Assembly: GCA_964463285.1 (NCBI GenBank)
Contig: CAYXBB010000005.1
Span: 1-64,000 of the forward strand
Direction of reading: 5' to 3'
DNA length: 64,000 nt
From: JAAZLS01 sp964463285
Lineage (GTDB): Bacteria > Bacillota > Dethiobacteria > DTU022
Shown here piece by piece: positions 39,564-49,419 of this stretch. The position numbers and the translations under genes are program-made. The notes beneath the pieces are model-generated. The model did not search any database. It saw only the letters and a list, made by a program, of their open reading frames with translations, and was not told the origin of the DNA. Numbering within the stretch: position 1 is the stretch's first letter; every line of letters starts with the position of its first letter.

Positions 39564-42500
39564 ATGTTACTGCGTGGATGGTTAAAACTTTGGTTTAATA
39601 CCCCTTTATTTGCCGGCCTGGCCCATGGGATTCAGTCTACACCTGGTTATCATGCCTCGATACAGGGGGTGGATCAAGGTGCCGGGGCGTTTATAATTGC
39701 CGGCCTGGCTGAACATTGTAGTCTTCCTGTACTGGTAATAACCGCGGATGCTGTCCGGGCGGAAAAGATATATGAAGATCTCCTCACCTTTTTTCCCCGA
39801 TCATGGGTTCACCTTCTTCTCTCCCGGGAGCTGTTTGTTACCGGGGATCTGCTGAGCCAAAGTGCCGAACGGTTGGAGCAACGCTTGCATTTTCTGAGCT
39901 GGGCCCGTTCCGGAAGCTCGGGCATATATGTTGCTCCACTGGGGGCGATTCTTAGCCGGGCGGTACCTCCGGAATACTGGAGTGATCTTACTTTAAAGCT
40001 TTATCCGGGTTTGCAGATGGATCGCGATTACCTTTTAAAGCGCCTGGTAGAGATCGGATATCAACGGGCTCCCCTGATCGAGACTAAGGGACAGTTCAGT
40101 GCCCGGGGAGAGATAATAGATATATTTCCTCCGGAACAGGAGCAACCGGTCAGAGTGGAGATGTTTGCGGATACCATTGCCTCCTTGCGGACTTTTGATT
40201 GCCGGACCCAACGTTCTACCGGTGTTCGACCCGAGATCAGCATAAGCCCGGCTTTTGAGTTGATCTTGCCTCCGGACAAATACCGGGAAAAAGAGGCCGA
40301 TTTACGCCGGGAAGTCGAACGGGCTGTAGCCAAATTAAATTTGAGCAAACAGGCAGAAACAGCAGACAAATTTAACCGGAGGGTTAACCGGCATCTAACC
40401 CGGCTGGCAGAACCCGGGGGGCTGGAAATGTTTTCAACCTATTTTCCCTATTTCTATGGTCCGGGGGCTTCCGTATTGCATTATTTAAATAAGCAATCCC
40501 TGATTTTTCTGGATGAACCCATCCAGCTGGTTGAACAGGGAGCACGTTTACGAGGGGAATTGGAGGATTACTACCGAAGCTGTTTATTACAGGGCGAATT
40601 TTTACCGGGCCAGCCGGCGCCGATATTTAATGAACAGGAGGTTCTGGCAAATATCCCCTGGCCGGTAGTCTCCCTATCCTTGTTTTCCACGGACCAGCCT
40701 TTTGGTCCGGGAGAGGAGTACAGCCTGGAAATTAGAGGAGTCCCTCATTACTATGGGCAATGGGATCTTTTTCAAAACGATGTTTGGAAGTGGTTACGGG
40801 AAGGTTACCGGGTTTCTCTTTTGGCAGCCAATGTCGGTCGAAGGGATCTTTTAGTACAGCAGCTTATAGAACAGGGGCTTCCCGCGGTGGGAGGTAAACA
40901 GGAAACGCTCTCCCCGCCGGATAGGGGCCAGTTGCAAGTGGTGGTGGCCGAAATAAGCGACAGCTTTGTTATGCCTTCTCTGCGACTGGCGGTAATTTCT
41001 GAGCGCAACCTGATCCCTCGTCGGCGCAAAAAAAAATTGCTGAGCCGTCATCGAGGAACCGGTTTGCAAGACTACCGCGAGCTGTCTACAGGTGACTACG
41101 TAGTTCATGAACAGCATGGTATCGGAAGATATCTGGGTTTGAGCACGTTGGAGGTTGGTGGTCTTCAAAAAGATTATCTTCAGGTAAAATACCGGGGAGC
41201 AGATAAACTTTATATACCGGTGGACCAAATTCAGCTGATCCAAAAATATATTGGGGAACAGGGCAAAGTTCCTGCACTGCACAGCCTGGGTAGTGGGGAA
41301 TGGACGCGCCTTAAAAACAAGGTAAGCTCTTCTATACGGGAGATGGCCGAGGAACTGCTGAACATATATTCCCGCCGCCAGACCTTGCCGGGCTATGCTT
41401 TTGGACCGGATCATTTTTGGCAACAGGAATTTGAGGGCCAGTTTCCATATGAAGAAACTCCCGATCAGTTGCAGGCGATTACCGAAGTCAAACGGGATAT
41501 GGAGAAGGCACAGCCCATGGATCGTTTGATCTGTGGGGATGTGGGCTATGGCAAAACCGAAGTGGCTTTAAGAGCGTCATTTAAGGCAGCGGTAGAGGGA
41601 AAGCAAGTGGCATTTCTGGTCCCCACGACCATTTTAGCCCAACAGCATTTTCGTACTTTCCAGGAGCGCCTGGCTGATTTTCCGCTGGTGGTGGCCCAGA
41701 TAAGCCGTTTTATTACCCCTTCCAGGCAGAAGGAGACCTTAAAACGGCTGGCGCAAGGCAAGATCGATGTTATTATCGGTACCCATCGCCTTCTCTCCAA
41801 AGATGTGAAATTCCATGATCTGGGTTTGCTGATTATTGACGAGGAGCAACGATTTGGGGTTCGCCATAAGGAAAAGCTCAAGAAATTGCGACTGGAGGTA
41901 GATGTATTAACCATGACTGCTACCCCCATTCCGCGAACCCTGCATCTGTCAATAATCGGTGCCAGGGATTTGAGCGTGATCGAAACTCCGCCCGAAAACC
42001 GCTACCCGGTACAAACCTTTGTTCTGGAGTATTCCGACCAGCTGGTAACAGAGGCTATTCAGCGGGAACTAAAAAGGCAGGGGCAGGTATATTTTGTATT
42101 TAACCGGGTGCAAGGGATTAACGCCTTTGCGGAGCATCTTCAGAAACTGGTGCCCGGGGCCCGGATTGCGGTCGGACATGGCCAGATGCCGGAGGCCAGG
42201 CTGGAACAGGTGATGAGCGATTTTTTAGAACATAAATATGATGTGCTGGCAAGCACTACTATAGTGGAGGCAGGGCTGGATATCCCCAATGTTAACACCA
42301 TGATTATTTATGAAGCCGACAAATTCGGCCTGGCCCAGCTCTACCAGCTCCGGGGCAGGGTGGGGCGCTCCAACCGGTTGGCCTATGCTTTTTTAACCTA
42401 CTGTAAGCACAAGATCCTTGCGGAAGAATCAAAAAAAAGACTGCAGGCAATTAAGGAATTTACCGAGCTGGGTTCCGGATTTAAAATAGCGCTCAGGGAT

Positions 42501-43112
42501 TTGGAGATCCGCGGCGCCGGGAATATGCTGGGTGCAGAGCAGCACGGGTTTATGATGGCGGTTGGTTTTGATTTATATTCCCGCCTGCTGGAACAGGCAA
42601 TTGCCGATTTAAAACAGGAAAAAAGAGAAGAGCCCCCGCCCCCACCCAGGATTGATCTGAAGATAAGTGCGTTTATTCCCAGCTCTTACATAGTCAGTCA
42701 GGATCAAAAAATTGATTTTTATCAACGTATTTACGCTTCCAGCTCCGAACAGGAGCTGGAAGCACTGGAGGAAGAACTTCGGGATAGATACGGAACCTTG
42801 CCGCCTCCGGCTACAAATTTGCTGAGGGTGGCCCGAATAAAAGTGTTGGCACTGGAGGCCGGAGTGGAGTTGCTTCAGCAGCGAAAAGAAGGGATAATGA
42901 TTTGTTTTGATCCAAATTACCGGCCTGACCCCGATCTGCTCCGGTCCATGGCTCGAGATTCCGGGGGGAAAATTACCTTGCTGACCGGAAAATCAGCAAC
43001 TGTAAAGCTGAGACTGGAGCGAGACGGGGAAGCGCTTACAGGGCTGATTAATTGGTTAACCGGCTGGCGAGATCTTTCTCATTGCCGTGGGGAGGTATCA
43101 ACGGTTAAGTAA
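39564..43112 (+). CDS. mfd: Transcription-repair coupling factor
   Basis: Mfd is an ATP-driven translocase that removes stalled RNA polymerase and recruits UvrA. The UvrB-like homology region (residues about 30-330) contains IYVAPLGAILSRAVPPEY. The CarD-like RNAP-interaction domain begins with STGDYVVHEQHGIGRYLGL (residue about 505). Walker A is CGDVGYGKTEVALRASF; DEEQ box is LLIIDEEQRFGVRHKEKL. The motif TMTATPIPRTLHLSIIG and the C-terminal TRCF domain (DLEIRGAGNMLGAEQHGFMM) follow. About 1182 residues. ATG 39564 follows GGGAGGAAGG; TTG 39522 would add 14 residues. Confidence 0.97.
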   Translation: MLLRGWLKLWFNTPLFAGLAHGIQSTPGYHASIQGVDQGAGAFIIAGLAEHCSLPVLVITADAVRAEKIYEDLLTFFPRSWVHLLLSRELFVTGDLLSQSAERLEQRLHFLSWARSGSSGIYVAPLGAILSRAVPPEYWSDLTLKLYPGLQMDRDYLLKRLVEIGYQRAPLIETKGQFSARGEIIDIFPPEQEQPVRVEMFADTIASLRTFDCRTQRSTGVRPEISISPAFELILPPDKYREKEADLRREVERAVAKLNLSKQAETADKFNRRVNRHLTRLAEPGGLEMFSTYFPYFYGPGASVLHYLNKQSLIFLDEPIQLVEQGARLRGELEDYYRSCLLQGEFLPGQPAPIFNEQEVLANIPWPVVSLSLFSTDQPFGPGEEYSLEIRGVPHYYGQWDLFQNDVWKWLREGYRVSLLAANVGRRDLLVQQLIEQGLPAVGGKQETLSPPDRGQLQVVVAEISDSFVMPSLRLAVISERNLIPRRRKKKLLSRHRGTGLQDYRELSTGDYVVHEQHGIGRYLGLSTLEVGGLQKDYLQVKYRGADKLYIPVDQIQLIQKYIGEQGKVPALHSLGSGEWTRLKNKVSSSIREMAEELLNIYSRRQTLPGYAFGPDHFWQQEFEGQFPYEETPDQLQAITEVKRDMEKAQPMDRLICGDVGYGKTEVALRASFKAAVEGKQVAFLVPTTILAQQHFRTFQERLADFPLVVAQISRFITPSRQKETLKRLAQGKIDVIIGTHRLLSKDVKFHDLGLLIIDEEQRFGVRHKEKLKKLRLEVDVLTMTATPIPRTLHLSIIGARDLSVIETPPENRYPVQTFVLEYSDQLVTEAIQRELKRQGQVYFVFNRVQGINAFAEHLQKLVPGARIAVGHGQMPEARLEQVMSDFLEHKYDVLASTTIVEAGLDIPNVNTMIIYEADKFGLAQLYQLRGRVGRSNRLAYAFLTYCKHKILAEESKKRLQAIKEFTELGSGFKIALRDLEIRGAGNMLGAEQHGFMMAVGFDLYSRLLEQAIADLKQEKREEPPPPPRIDLKISAFIPSSYIVSQDQKIDFYQRIYASSSEQELEALEEELRDRYGTLPPPATNLLRVARIKVLALEAGVELLQQRKEGIMICFDPNYRPDPDLLRSMARDSGGKITLLTGKSATVKLRLERDGEALTGLINWLTGWRDLSHCRGEVSTVK

Positions 43113-43219
43113 GGACAATGACTTGAAAACCGCCCAGGATGTATAAAACCTTTTCCGGGGATGAATACTAACCAGGAAAGTTTGGCAGTTTTACGCAAGC
43201 AACAAAGGAGGATACGGAC

Positions 43220-43774
43220 TTGAAGGCCACCGGAATAGTAAGGCGGATTGATGATCTTGGCCGGGTAGTGATCCCCAAGGAAATAAGAAGGACCCTGAGA
43301 ATCCGCGAAGGCGATCCTTTAGAGATCTTTATCGACAGAGATGGGGAGGTTATTCTCAAGAAATATTCCCCTATAGGGGAGTTGGGAGAATTTGCGCAGG
43401 AGTATGCCGACGCTCTCCACGAATCGCTGGGTCATATCTCCTGCATTGCCGATCGCGATGCCATTATAGCAGTTTCGGGAGCCCCCAAGAAAGAATTTAC
43501 TAATCGGTCTTTAAGCAGTGTAGTGGAACAGGTTATCGAAAGCCGAAAAGCAGTATTGATTAATGGTACCAGGGAGCATGAGCTATACCGGGAGGCGGAT
43601 GAAGACGGAAGCCCACGTTTTGCCAATGAAGTTATTGCTCCAATCGTTTCTGAAGGGGATCCCATTGGAGCGGTGATTATGGGCAGCAGAGATCCGGCAG
43701 TAATGATGACCGACCTGGAGATGAAAATGGTGGAAACAGCAGCCTCCTTCCTGGCCAAACAGATGGAGCAGTAA
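43220..43774 (+). CDS. spoVT: Stage V sporulation transcription factor SpoVT
   Basis: SpoVT is a forespore regulator of sigma-G-dependent genes. It has an AbrB-type N-terminal DNA-binding domain (KATGIVRRIDDLGRVVIPKE, then IRRTLRIREGDPLEIFIDRD). A C-terminal GAF domain (residues about 60-184) ends MVETAASFLAKQMEQ. Full length at 184 residues. TTG start follows AGGAGGATACGGAC. Located after mfd as in Bacillus. Confidence 0.96.
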   Translation: MKATGIVRRIDDLGRVVIPKEIRRTLRIREGDPLEIFIDRDGEVILKKYSPIGELGEFAQEYADALHESLGHISCIADRDAIIAVSGAPKKEFTNRSLSSVVEQVIESRKAVLINGTREHELYREADEDGSPRFANEVIAPIVSEGDPIGAVIMGSRDPAVMMTDLEMKMVETAASFLAKQMEQ

Positions 43775-43861
43775 ACTTTTTGGCAACACTTGATTGTTAA
43801 AGCCTCGCCAGGCAAACTGATGGGCGTTATAGAGATTTTGATTTGAGAGGAAGGAAGAGCC

Positions 43862-45496
43862 TTGTCCAGCCATAGTTCTTTTGTCAGGGGAGCGGCCATA
43901 CTGGCGGTGGCAGGGGTAGCGGTTCGCTTGATGGGAGCTGCACTAAGGATTATCCTGGCCTCTCCGGCCCTGCTGGGGGATAATGGGATCGGACTCTATC
44001 AGATGGCCTATCCCATTTTTTCCACTCTCCTGACGATATCTACAGCCGGGATTCCGGTAGCTATATCGAAAATAATTGCCGAAAATTTTGCCCTGTCCAA
44101 TCAAAAACAGGCGTTCCGGGTGTTCCGGGTGGCGTTAGTAATTCTTACCTTAACCGGGCTGTTGATTACATTGGTAATGTTAGGGGGAGCCGGATTCATA
44201 GCCGGGGTAATTATCAAGCAACCCCGGGCCTATTATTCGCTGGTGGCCATCTCCCCGGCCATTTTTTTTGTTACCGTCATGTCGGTCTTCAGGGGTTTTT
44301 TTCAAGGGCGACAGCAGATGCTTCCCACCGCAGTTTCCCAGTTGGCTGAACAATTGGGAAGAGTGGCTGCCTCTGTTTACCTGGTGGTTATACTGTTGCC
44401 CAGGGGTTTGGAATTCGCTGCCGCCGGGGCCTCTTTCGGGGCGGTAGCAGGAAGCATGCTGGGGTTAACGGTACTGCTGTTTATCTATTTTTGGGACAGG
44501 CCAAAATTTAAGCAGAAGATATCCCCCAGAGGTTTTCTTCGCCCATCCGGACTTGGCGAAATAGTCAGCCAAATCTTCCGGCTGTCGGTACCCATAACTT
44601 TCGGCAGCCTGATCATGCAGCTGTTTACCATGATAGATCTGGCCATAGTTACTCGCCGCCTCCAGGTGGCAGGGTTTACAATGGAAAGAGCCACTGCTTT
44701 GTATGGCCAGTTGACCGGTATGGCCGGCTCGGTGATCTATTTTCCCAACGTGGTGGTTATCGCTTTGGGGGTAAGCCTGGTACCGGCGATTTCGGAAGCC
44801 CTGGCCCGGGAAAACCAAAATCTTATCACCAGCCGCACCTCCATTGCGATTAAGATTACCGTGCTGTTCTCTCTGCCGGCGGCGGTAGGACTTTATATGC
44901 TGGCTACCCCCATCACTGCGCTACTATTTACATTTAAGGCCGTTGAAGCAGCAGCTCCTTTGGCGATTCTATCCTGGTCGGTTATAGCTCTGTCACTGTA
45001 TATTACCAGCACCAATATTATGCAGGGGCTGGGGCAACCTTCAATTCCGGTGCTAAACATGGTCTATGGGGGGATAGTAAAAAGCGTTCTATGTTGGCTG
45101 TTAACCGCCAATCTTTTCTGGAACGTAAAGGGTTCGGCGGTAGCGTCACTTATCGGATTGACTGTGGCGGCGATAGCCAACCTTTATTATCTCACTTGCT
45201 TTACGGGATGGAGGTTCAAGGCTTCAGAATTGGTGTTATGGCCCGGAATATCCGTGATGGTGATGGCGGCGACGGTCCATATAATTTACCGGGGACTGTT
45301 ATGGTTGGCCGGATTTTGGTTTACACCGGCACTGGCAAATGGGGTGGCGGTGCTGGGGGCCATAGCCATGGGGGTGATGGTTTATGGGCTGGCCCTTCTG
45401 CTGTCAGGGGGATTAAGCCGTGAAGATCTAAATTTAATCCCTAAACTGGGAGGATTGCTGATAAGGCTGGCCGAAAGATATCACTTATTACGTTAA
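43862..45496 (+). CDS. spoVB: Stage V sporulation protein B / lipid flippase family
   Basis: This 544-residue MATE/MurJ-like polysaccharide biosynthesis protein has about 14 membrane helices. FVRGAAILAVAGVAVRLMGA opens the first helix, QMAYPIFSTLLTISTAGIPV the second. Conserved GFFQGRQQMLPTAVSQLAEQ lies near residue 145 and QGLGQPSIPVLNMVYGG near 385. SpoVB acts in spore cortex precursor transport or related flipping. TTG start after GAGAGGAAGG. It follows spoVT as in Bacillus. Confidence 0.92.
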   Translation: MSSHSSFVRGAAILAVAGVAVRLMGAALRIILASPALLGDNGIGLYQMAYPIFSTLLTISTAGIPVAISKIIAENFALSNQKQAFRVFRVALVILTLTGLLITLVMLGGAGFIAGVIIKQPRAYYSLVAISPAIFFVTVMSVFRGFFQGRQQMLPTAVSQLAEQLGRVAASVYLVVILLPRGLEFAAAGASFGAVAGSMLGLTVLLFIYFWDRPKFKQKISPRGFLRPSGLGEIVSQIFRLSVPITFGSLIMQLFTMIDLAIVTRRLQVAGFTMERATALYGQLTGMAGSVIYFPNVVVIALGVSLVPAISEALARENQNLITSRTSIAIKITVLFSLPAAVGLYMLATPITALLFTFKAVEAAAPLAILSWSVIALSLYITSTNIMQGLGQPSIPVLNMVYGGIVKSVLCWLLTANLFWNVKGSAVASLIGLTVAAIANLYYLTCFTGWRFKASELVLWPGISVMVMAATVHIIYRGLLWLAGFWFTPALANGVAVLGAIAMGVMVYGLALLLSGGLSREDLNLIPKLGGLLIRLAERYHLLR

Positions 45497-45510
45497 ATAA
45501 GAGGTGCCCG

Positions 45511-46944
45511 ATGAGTACTGTACATATTATCGGCCTGGGCCCCGGAAAGCCGGGGCAACTAACAACCGACGCCCGGGAAACACTGCTAAAGGGGCAGCCT
45601 TTATATCTGCGAACCTGCAGGCACCCGCTGGCCGAGTATCTAACTGATCGAGGTATACCATATAGAACTTTCGATTATTTATATCGCTCCGGCTCAAGTT
45701 TTAGGCAGGTATACCGCTCTATAACGAGAACAATAATCAAGTCTGCAGTAACCCACGGACAGGTTTATTATGCGGTTCCCGGTCACCCGCTGGTCGGGGA
45801 AGCAGCGGTAGAACAGTTGCTGACTGGTGCCCGCATGCAAGGGATAGCGGTAAATATAATCCCCGGGCTTAGTTTTGTAGAACCGGTTCTGGAAGCCTTA
45901 AATCTTGATCTTCTTTGCGGGATCACCATACTGGACGTGCTGTGCCTGGATCGGTTGGTTGAACCCTGCCCGCAGCATTTAATTTTGGCCCAGGTTTACA
46001 ATCGAAAAGTAGCCTCCAGAGCCAAGCTGACCCTGCTGGATTTATATCCTGCCAACTTCCCGGTAACCATTATTAAACAAGCCGGGCTTCCCGGGGAAAG
46101 AAATTGGCGCATTCCCCTTTACCTGTTAGATCGCCGGCCTTGGTTTAACCACTCTACTGCACTTTACCTCCCCCCGGCGAACCGTTATCGGTTAGGGGAT
46201 TTGCTGGCTGTTATGGCCCGTTTGCGCCGTGATTGCCCCTGGGATCGCCGACAGAATCACCATAGCCTGAGGCCTTACCTGGTTGAGGAGGCCTATGAGG
46301 TGGTGGCGGCCATTGAGCAGCAGGATACGGCAGCCATTCAAGAGGAATTGGGGGACCTGCTGTTGCAGGTAGTATTTCACAGCCAGATTGCCAAAGAAAA
46401 TGGGAATTTTTCCATCTATGAGGTGATAGCAGGGATAGTAAACAAACTTACCCGCCGTCACCCTCATGTATTTGGGAAAGAAACAATAACAACCGAAAAA
46501 AAAGTTGCCCAGCGATGGCAACAAATCAAATTACAGGAGAAAGGGGGGAAGGGGTTTGATCTGAAGGCGATAGGACTTGGGCTGCCATCTTTGCTTAAAG
46601 CGCTAAAGGTGCAGCAAAAAGCCGCTGGGTTGGGTTTTGACTGGCCTACCGTAGATGGTGCCCTGGAAAAACTTCGGGAAGAGCTTCATGAGCTGGAAGA
46701 TGCATACCGCCAGGAGGATTGGGCTAAAATAGAGGAAGAGTTGGGAGATTTTATATTTGCGGCGGTAAATGTATCCCGATTTTTTAAAATGAGCCCCGAG
46801 CTGGCGCTGGAAAAAGCAATTAGGAAATTTATAACCAGGTTTGAATATATCAGGCAACAGGTGGAGAGTTCCAACCGTCCATTTTCTAGCTATACCTTGG
46901 AACAACTGGATGAGTGGTGGGAAGAAGCCAAGAAATATAGGTAA
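45511..46944 (+). CDS. mazG: YabN-type SAM-methylase/MazG pyrophosphohydrolase
   Basis: This two-domain protein has an N-terminal tetrapyrrole (corrin/porphyrin)-methylase-like domain (HIIGLGPGKPGQLTTDARET to residue about 225). The C-terminal MazG NTP pyrophosphohydrolase domain (residues about 230-477) has CPWDRRQNHHSLRPYLVEEA and EELGDLLLQVVFHSQIAKE, plus a second E-x2-E...ELGDFIFAAVNVSRF block. MazG hydrolyses non-canonical or stress NTPs. Full length at 477 residues; 14 bases after spoVB. Confidence 0.95.
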   Translation: MSTVHIIGLGPGKPGQLTTDARETLLKGQPLYLRTCRHPLAEYLTDRGIPYRTFDYLYRSGSSFRQVYRSITRTIIKSAVTHGQVYYAVPGHPLVGEAAVEQLLTGARMQGIAVNIIPGLSFVEPVLEALNLDLLCGITILDVLCLDRLVEPCPQHLILAQVYNRKVASRAKLTLLDLYPANFPVTIIKQAGLPGERNWRIPLYLLDRRPWFNHSTALYLPPANRYRLGDLLAVMARLRRDCPWDRRQNHHSLRPYLVEEAYEVVAAIEQQDTAAIQEELGDLLLQVVFHSQIAKENGNFSIYEVIAGIVNKLTRRHPHVFGKETITTEKKVAQRWQQIKLQEKGGKGFDLKAIGLGLPSLLKALKVQQKAAGLGFDWPTVDGALEKLREELHELEDAYRQEDWAKIEEELGDFIFAAVNVSRFFKMSPELALEKAIRKFITRFEYIRQQVESSNRPFSSYTLEQLDEWWEEAKKYR

Positions 46945-47040
46945 TATTAGCCAAACAAGCAGGATACCATAATATTTTAGCGAACTATCTGGTATGTGGT
47001 ATGATACCTATTAAATTTCTTTTCAGGAGGGATTTGTTAA

Positions 47041-47313
47041 GTGAATAAATCAGAACTTATTGAGGCTGTTTCTGAAAAAACGGAAGTTACTAAAAAAGTT
47101 GCAGAGAAAGTGGTAAATGCTGTGTTTGAAAGTATCAGTGACAGCCTGGCAGGCGGTGATAAAGTACAGGTGATCGGATTCGGGACGTTTGACGTTCGCA
47201 GACGGGAAGCCCGGGAGGGACGCAACCCGGCTACCGGAGAGAAGATAGCGATCCCTGCACTAAAAGCACCGGTTTTTAAAGCGGGTAAAAACCTTAAAGA
47301 CAAAGTAAGATAA
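47041..47313 (+). CDS. hup: HU-family DNA-binding protein
   Basis: This 90-residue HU/HBsu protein has MNKSELIEAVSEKTEVTKKV, FGTFDVRRREAREGRNPATG (the DNA-binding arm) and KAGKNLKDKV. It compacts and bends DNA. GTG start after AGGAGGG. A TATGAT at 47000-47005 could be its -10, but the -35 is poor. Own terminator follows. Confidence 0.97.
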   Translation: MNKSELIEAVSEKTEVTKKVAEKVVNAVFESISDSLAGGDKVQVIGFGTFDVRRREAREGRNPATGEKIAIPALKAPVFKAGKNLKDKVR

Positions 47314-47343
47314 GCTATAATTAAACCATATTTTTTTAATCAA

Positions 47344-47375
47344 GGCCCCCACAGGCAAAGGGGGTCTATTTTTTT
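47344..47375 (+). terminator. Rho-independent terminator of hup
   Basis: GGCCCCC pairs with GGGGGTC across a 9-base loop, then TATTTTTTT. Confidence 0.85.
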
Positions 47376-47515
47376 AAATTTTTTTTCGGCATGGGGGCAA
47401 GGGTTGCGGTCAAAATCCCCGAAAAACTAAATCGGCTTTATATCTTAAATTGTGGTATAAATTTCAGACACAAATAAGAAGATAAATTTAAATAAAATTT
47501 AAGGGGCGTACAAGT

Positions 47516-48472
47516 ATGAGAATCAGATTAGCGAATGCAGTGGTTATAATACCGGTCCTGCTGTTGCTGGCAGGCGGAGGATGCCAGTGGCTCCGGCCCA
47601 GCCCGCAAATACCGGAAAAAATTAAAGGAGATGAGGGGACCGAGCCGATCCTTAAAGTGTATTTTCACGAAACAGAGGAAGTAAAAGAACTGCCTATGGA
47701 AGAATATATTGCCGGAGTGGTGGCAGCAGAGATGGATCCGGGCTGGCCTGTGGAGGCTTTGGCAGCCCAGGCCATGCTGGCTCGAAGCTTTACCCTGCAA
47801 AAGATCGAGGAAAAAGGCGGAATTCCGGAACATGATGCCCACGCTTCCACGGATATCAAAGAATTTCAAGCCTACGATTCCACCCGGATAAATGATCAGG
47901 TGCGACAGGCGGTAGAAAAAACCCGGGGACAGATATTTGCCTACCGGGGTGATTTTGTAAGAGGCTGGTTTCATGCTTATGCGGGGCCAAAGACCGCCTT
48001 GGCCGACGAAGGGCTGGAATTTGAAGGCAAAAACCCCCCTTATATACATAACGTGCCCAGCCCCGGAGGGAAGATAATTCCTGAAAACGAAGGAAACTGG
48101 AGCGCTTCCTTTCCCTTGCAGGAGGTCCAGGCTACTGTAACGGAAATGACCGGTAAAGATCCGGGGCCGATAACAGAGGTTAAAATTGAGGCCACCGGTC
48201 CTTCAGGAAGGGCCACCAGGCTGGCTTTCAACGAAGTGGAAATACCTGCTGCTTCTTTCCGTTTGGCTCTGGGGAGCACGGAAATGCGTTCAACCCTGCT
48301 TGACTCCATACAAATTTCCGGTGAAAACCTGTTCCTTTCCGGGATGGGTTATGGTCACGGGGTAGGGATGTGTCAGTGGGGTGCCCGGGCACTTGCCGAA
48401 GAAGGAAAGTCCGGTGAACAAATCATCGAATATTTTTTTAAAGGGGTAAACATGGTTAAATTATGGGATTAA
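47516..48472 (+). CDS. SpoIID/LytB-domain lipoprotein
   Basis: This 318-residue protein has a signal peptide and lipobox (LLLLAGGGC). The SpoIID domain includes MEEYIAGVVAAEMDPGWPVE, AAQAMLARSFTLQK, GYGHGVGMCQWGARALAEEG. The Glu in AAEM matches the catalytic Glu of SpoIID lytic transglycosylases, which degrade septal peptidoglycan during engulfment. It is not the spoIID locus of Bacillus (that lies elsewhere), so it may be a paralogue. In Bacillus this position holds yabO (rqcP), which I do not find here. Confidence 0.9.
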   Translation: MRIRLANAVVIIPVLLLLAGGGCQWLRPSPQIPEKIKGDEGTEPILKVYFHETEEVKELPMEEYIAGVVAAEMDPGWPVEALAAQAMLARSFTLQKIEEKGGIPEHDAHASTDIKEFQAYDSTRINDQVRQAVEKTRGQIFAYRGDFVRGWFHAYAGPKTALADEGLEFEGKNPPYIHNVPSPGGKIIPENEGNWSASFPLQEVQATVTEMTGKDPGPITEVKIEATGPSGRATRLAFNEVEIPAASFRLALGSTEMRSTLLDSIQISGENLFLSGMGYGHGVGMCQWGARALAEEGKSGEQIIEYFFKGVNMVKLWD

Positions 48473-48608
48473 ACTTTTGTACAGTGGGCTATTTTAAACT
48501 GCTGCTTCATATATTTCTTATGGACAGGGCATCAGGTTTTTTCTAAAAAGAAGGTAATTCTTAGGCATTGTTTTTTTGCAAACTATAGCTGCTAAAGAGG
48601 TGAAACGG

Positions 48609-48896
48609 GTGGAGGAAAAATACAGTTTTAAATCCGGGCAGCACCGCCTGATTATTGATAACCGGGAACGTACAGAGGTATTTGGGGTAGTGCACGTGGA
48701 TAGTTTTGATGAAGAAGAGGTAATTATGGAAACGGAGCTGGGGATGCTGGCGGTGCGAGGAGAGAACCTGCATATCAGGCATTTGAATCTGGAGCAGGGG
48801 GAGGTAGTGATCGAGGGTCTGGTATTGGAATTAGCCTATGCTGAAGATAAGGGGAGCGGCAGGGGAAAAAGTGTTTGGCAGCGAATATTTAAATAG
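48609..48896 (+). CDS. yabP: Sporulation protein YabP
   Basis: This 95-residue YabP/YqfC-family protein has HRLIIDNRERTEVFGVVHVD and TELGMLAVRGENLHIRHLNL, with EGLVLELAY behind. It is needed for late sporulation under mother-cell control in Bacillus. GTG 48609 is preferred because GAGGTG lies six bases ahead; the frame opens earlier at 48576. Twelve bases precede yabQ, so both are co-transcribed. Confidence 0.9.
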   Translation: MEEKYSFKSGQHRLIIDNRERTEVFGVVHVDSFDEEEVIMETELGMLAVRGENLHIRHLNLEQGEVVIEGLVLELAYAEDKGSGRGKSVWQRIFK

Positions 48897-48908
48897 CGGA
48901 GGGCTATT

Positions 48909-49376
48909 ATGCCCGATCAGTTCACCCTGTTTACCGAGGCGGCGGCACTGGGTCTGCTATTGGGTGCCAATTATGATATTTTTCGGGCACTCAGGGCCTG
49001 TTATCAGATAAAAAAAATCACATTGGTATTTGTTACGGACAGTCTGTTTTGGCTTACCGCCACCATATATTGCCTGTGGTATATTTTTTATTGCCGCTGG
49101 GGAGAAATTTATCCCTTTACTTATTTTGGCCTGGCGGTAGGAGCGGCAGTATATTTCTGCTGGTTGAGCCCCTGCCTGTTTAAAATCTGGCATAAGCTCT
49201 TTTCTGGGGTAATACAGGCAGGGGCTTTTAGCCGAGGGATACTTAAGCGGGTTTTGGCGATCGTTTCATTCTCCACAGATCGGATTTCTACCGGCATGGG
49301 GACAAAGCTGAAAGTAGTTAAGAATTTATCTTCTGTAAGAAGGGTTTTTCACCATATCTACCGAAACAAAAAGTAA
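48909..49376 (+). CDS. yabQ: Spore cortex protein YabQ
   Basis: This 155-residue YabQ-family membrane protein has hydrophobic segments at about 9-21, 37-60, 66-90 and 92-115. EAAALGLLLGANYDIFRALR and VTDSLFWLTATIYCLWYIFY are typical. It is required for spore cortex formation in Bacillus. ATG after GGAGGGCTATT. It forms a conserved block with yabP and divIC. Confidence 0.92.
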   Translation: MPDQFTLFTEAAALGLLLGANYDIFRALRACYQIKKITLVFVTDSLFWLTATIYCLWYIFYCRWGEIYPFTYFGLAVGAAVYFCWLSPCLFKIWHKLFSGVIQAGAFSRGILKRVLAIVSFSTDRISTGMGTKLKVVKNLSSVRRVFHHIYRNKK

Positions 49377-49419
49377 TATTACTCTGTATCAAGTACCGGC
49401 CCGGGAGCGAATAAATACC

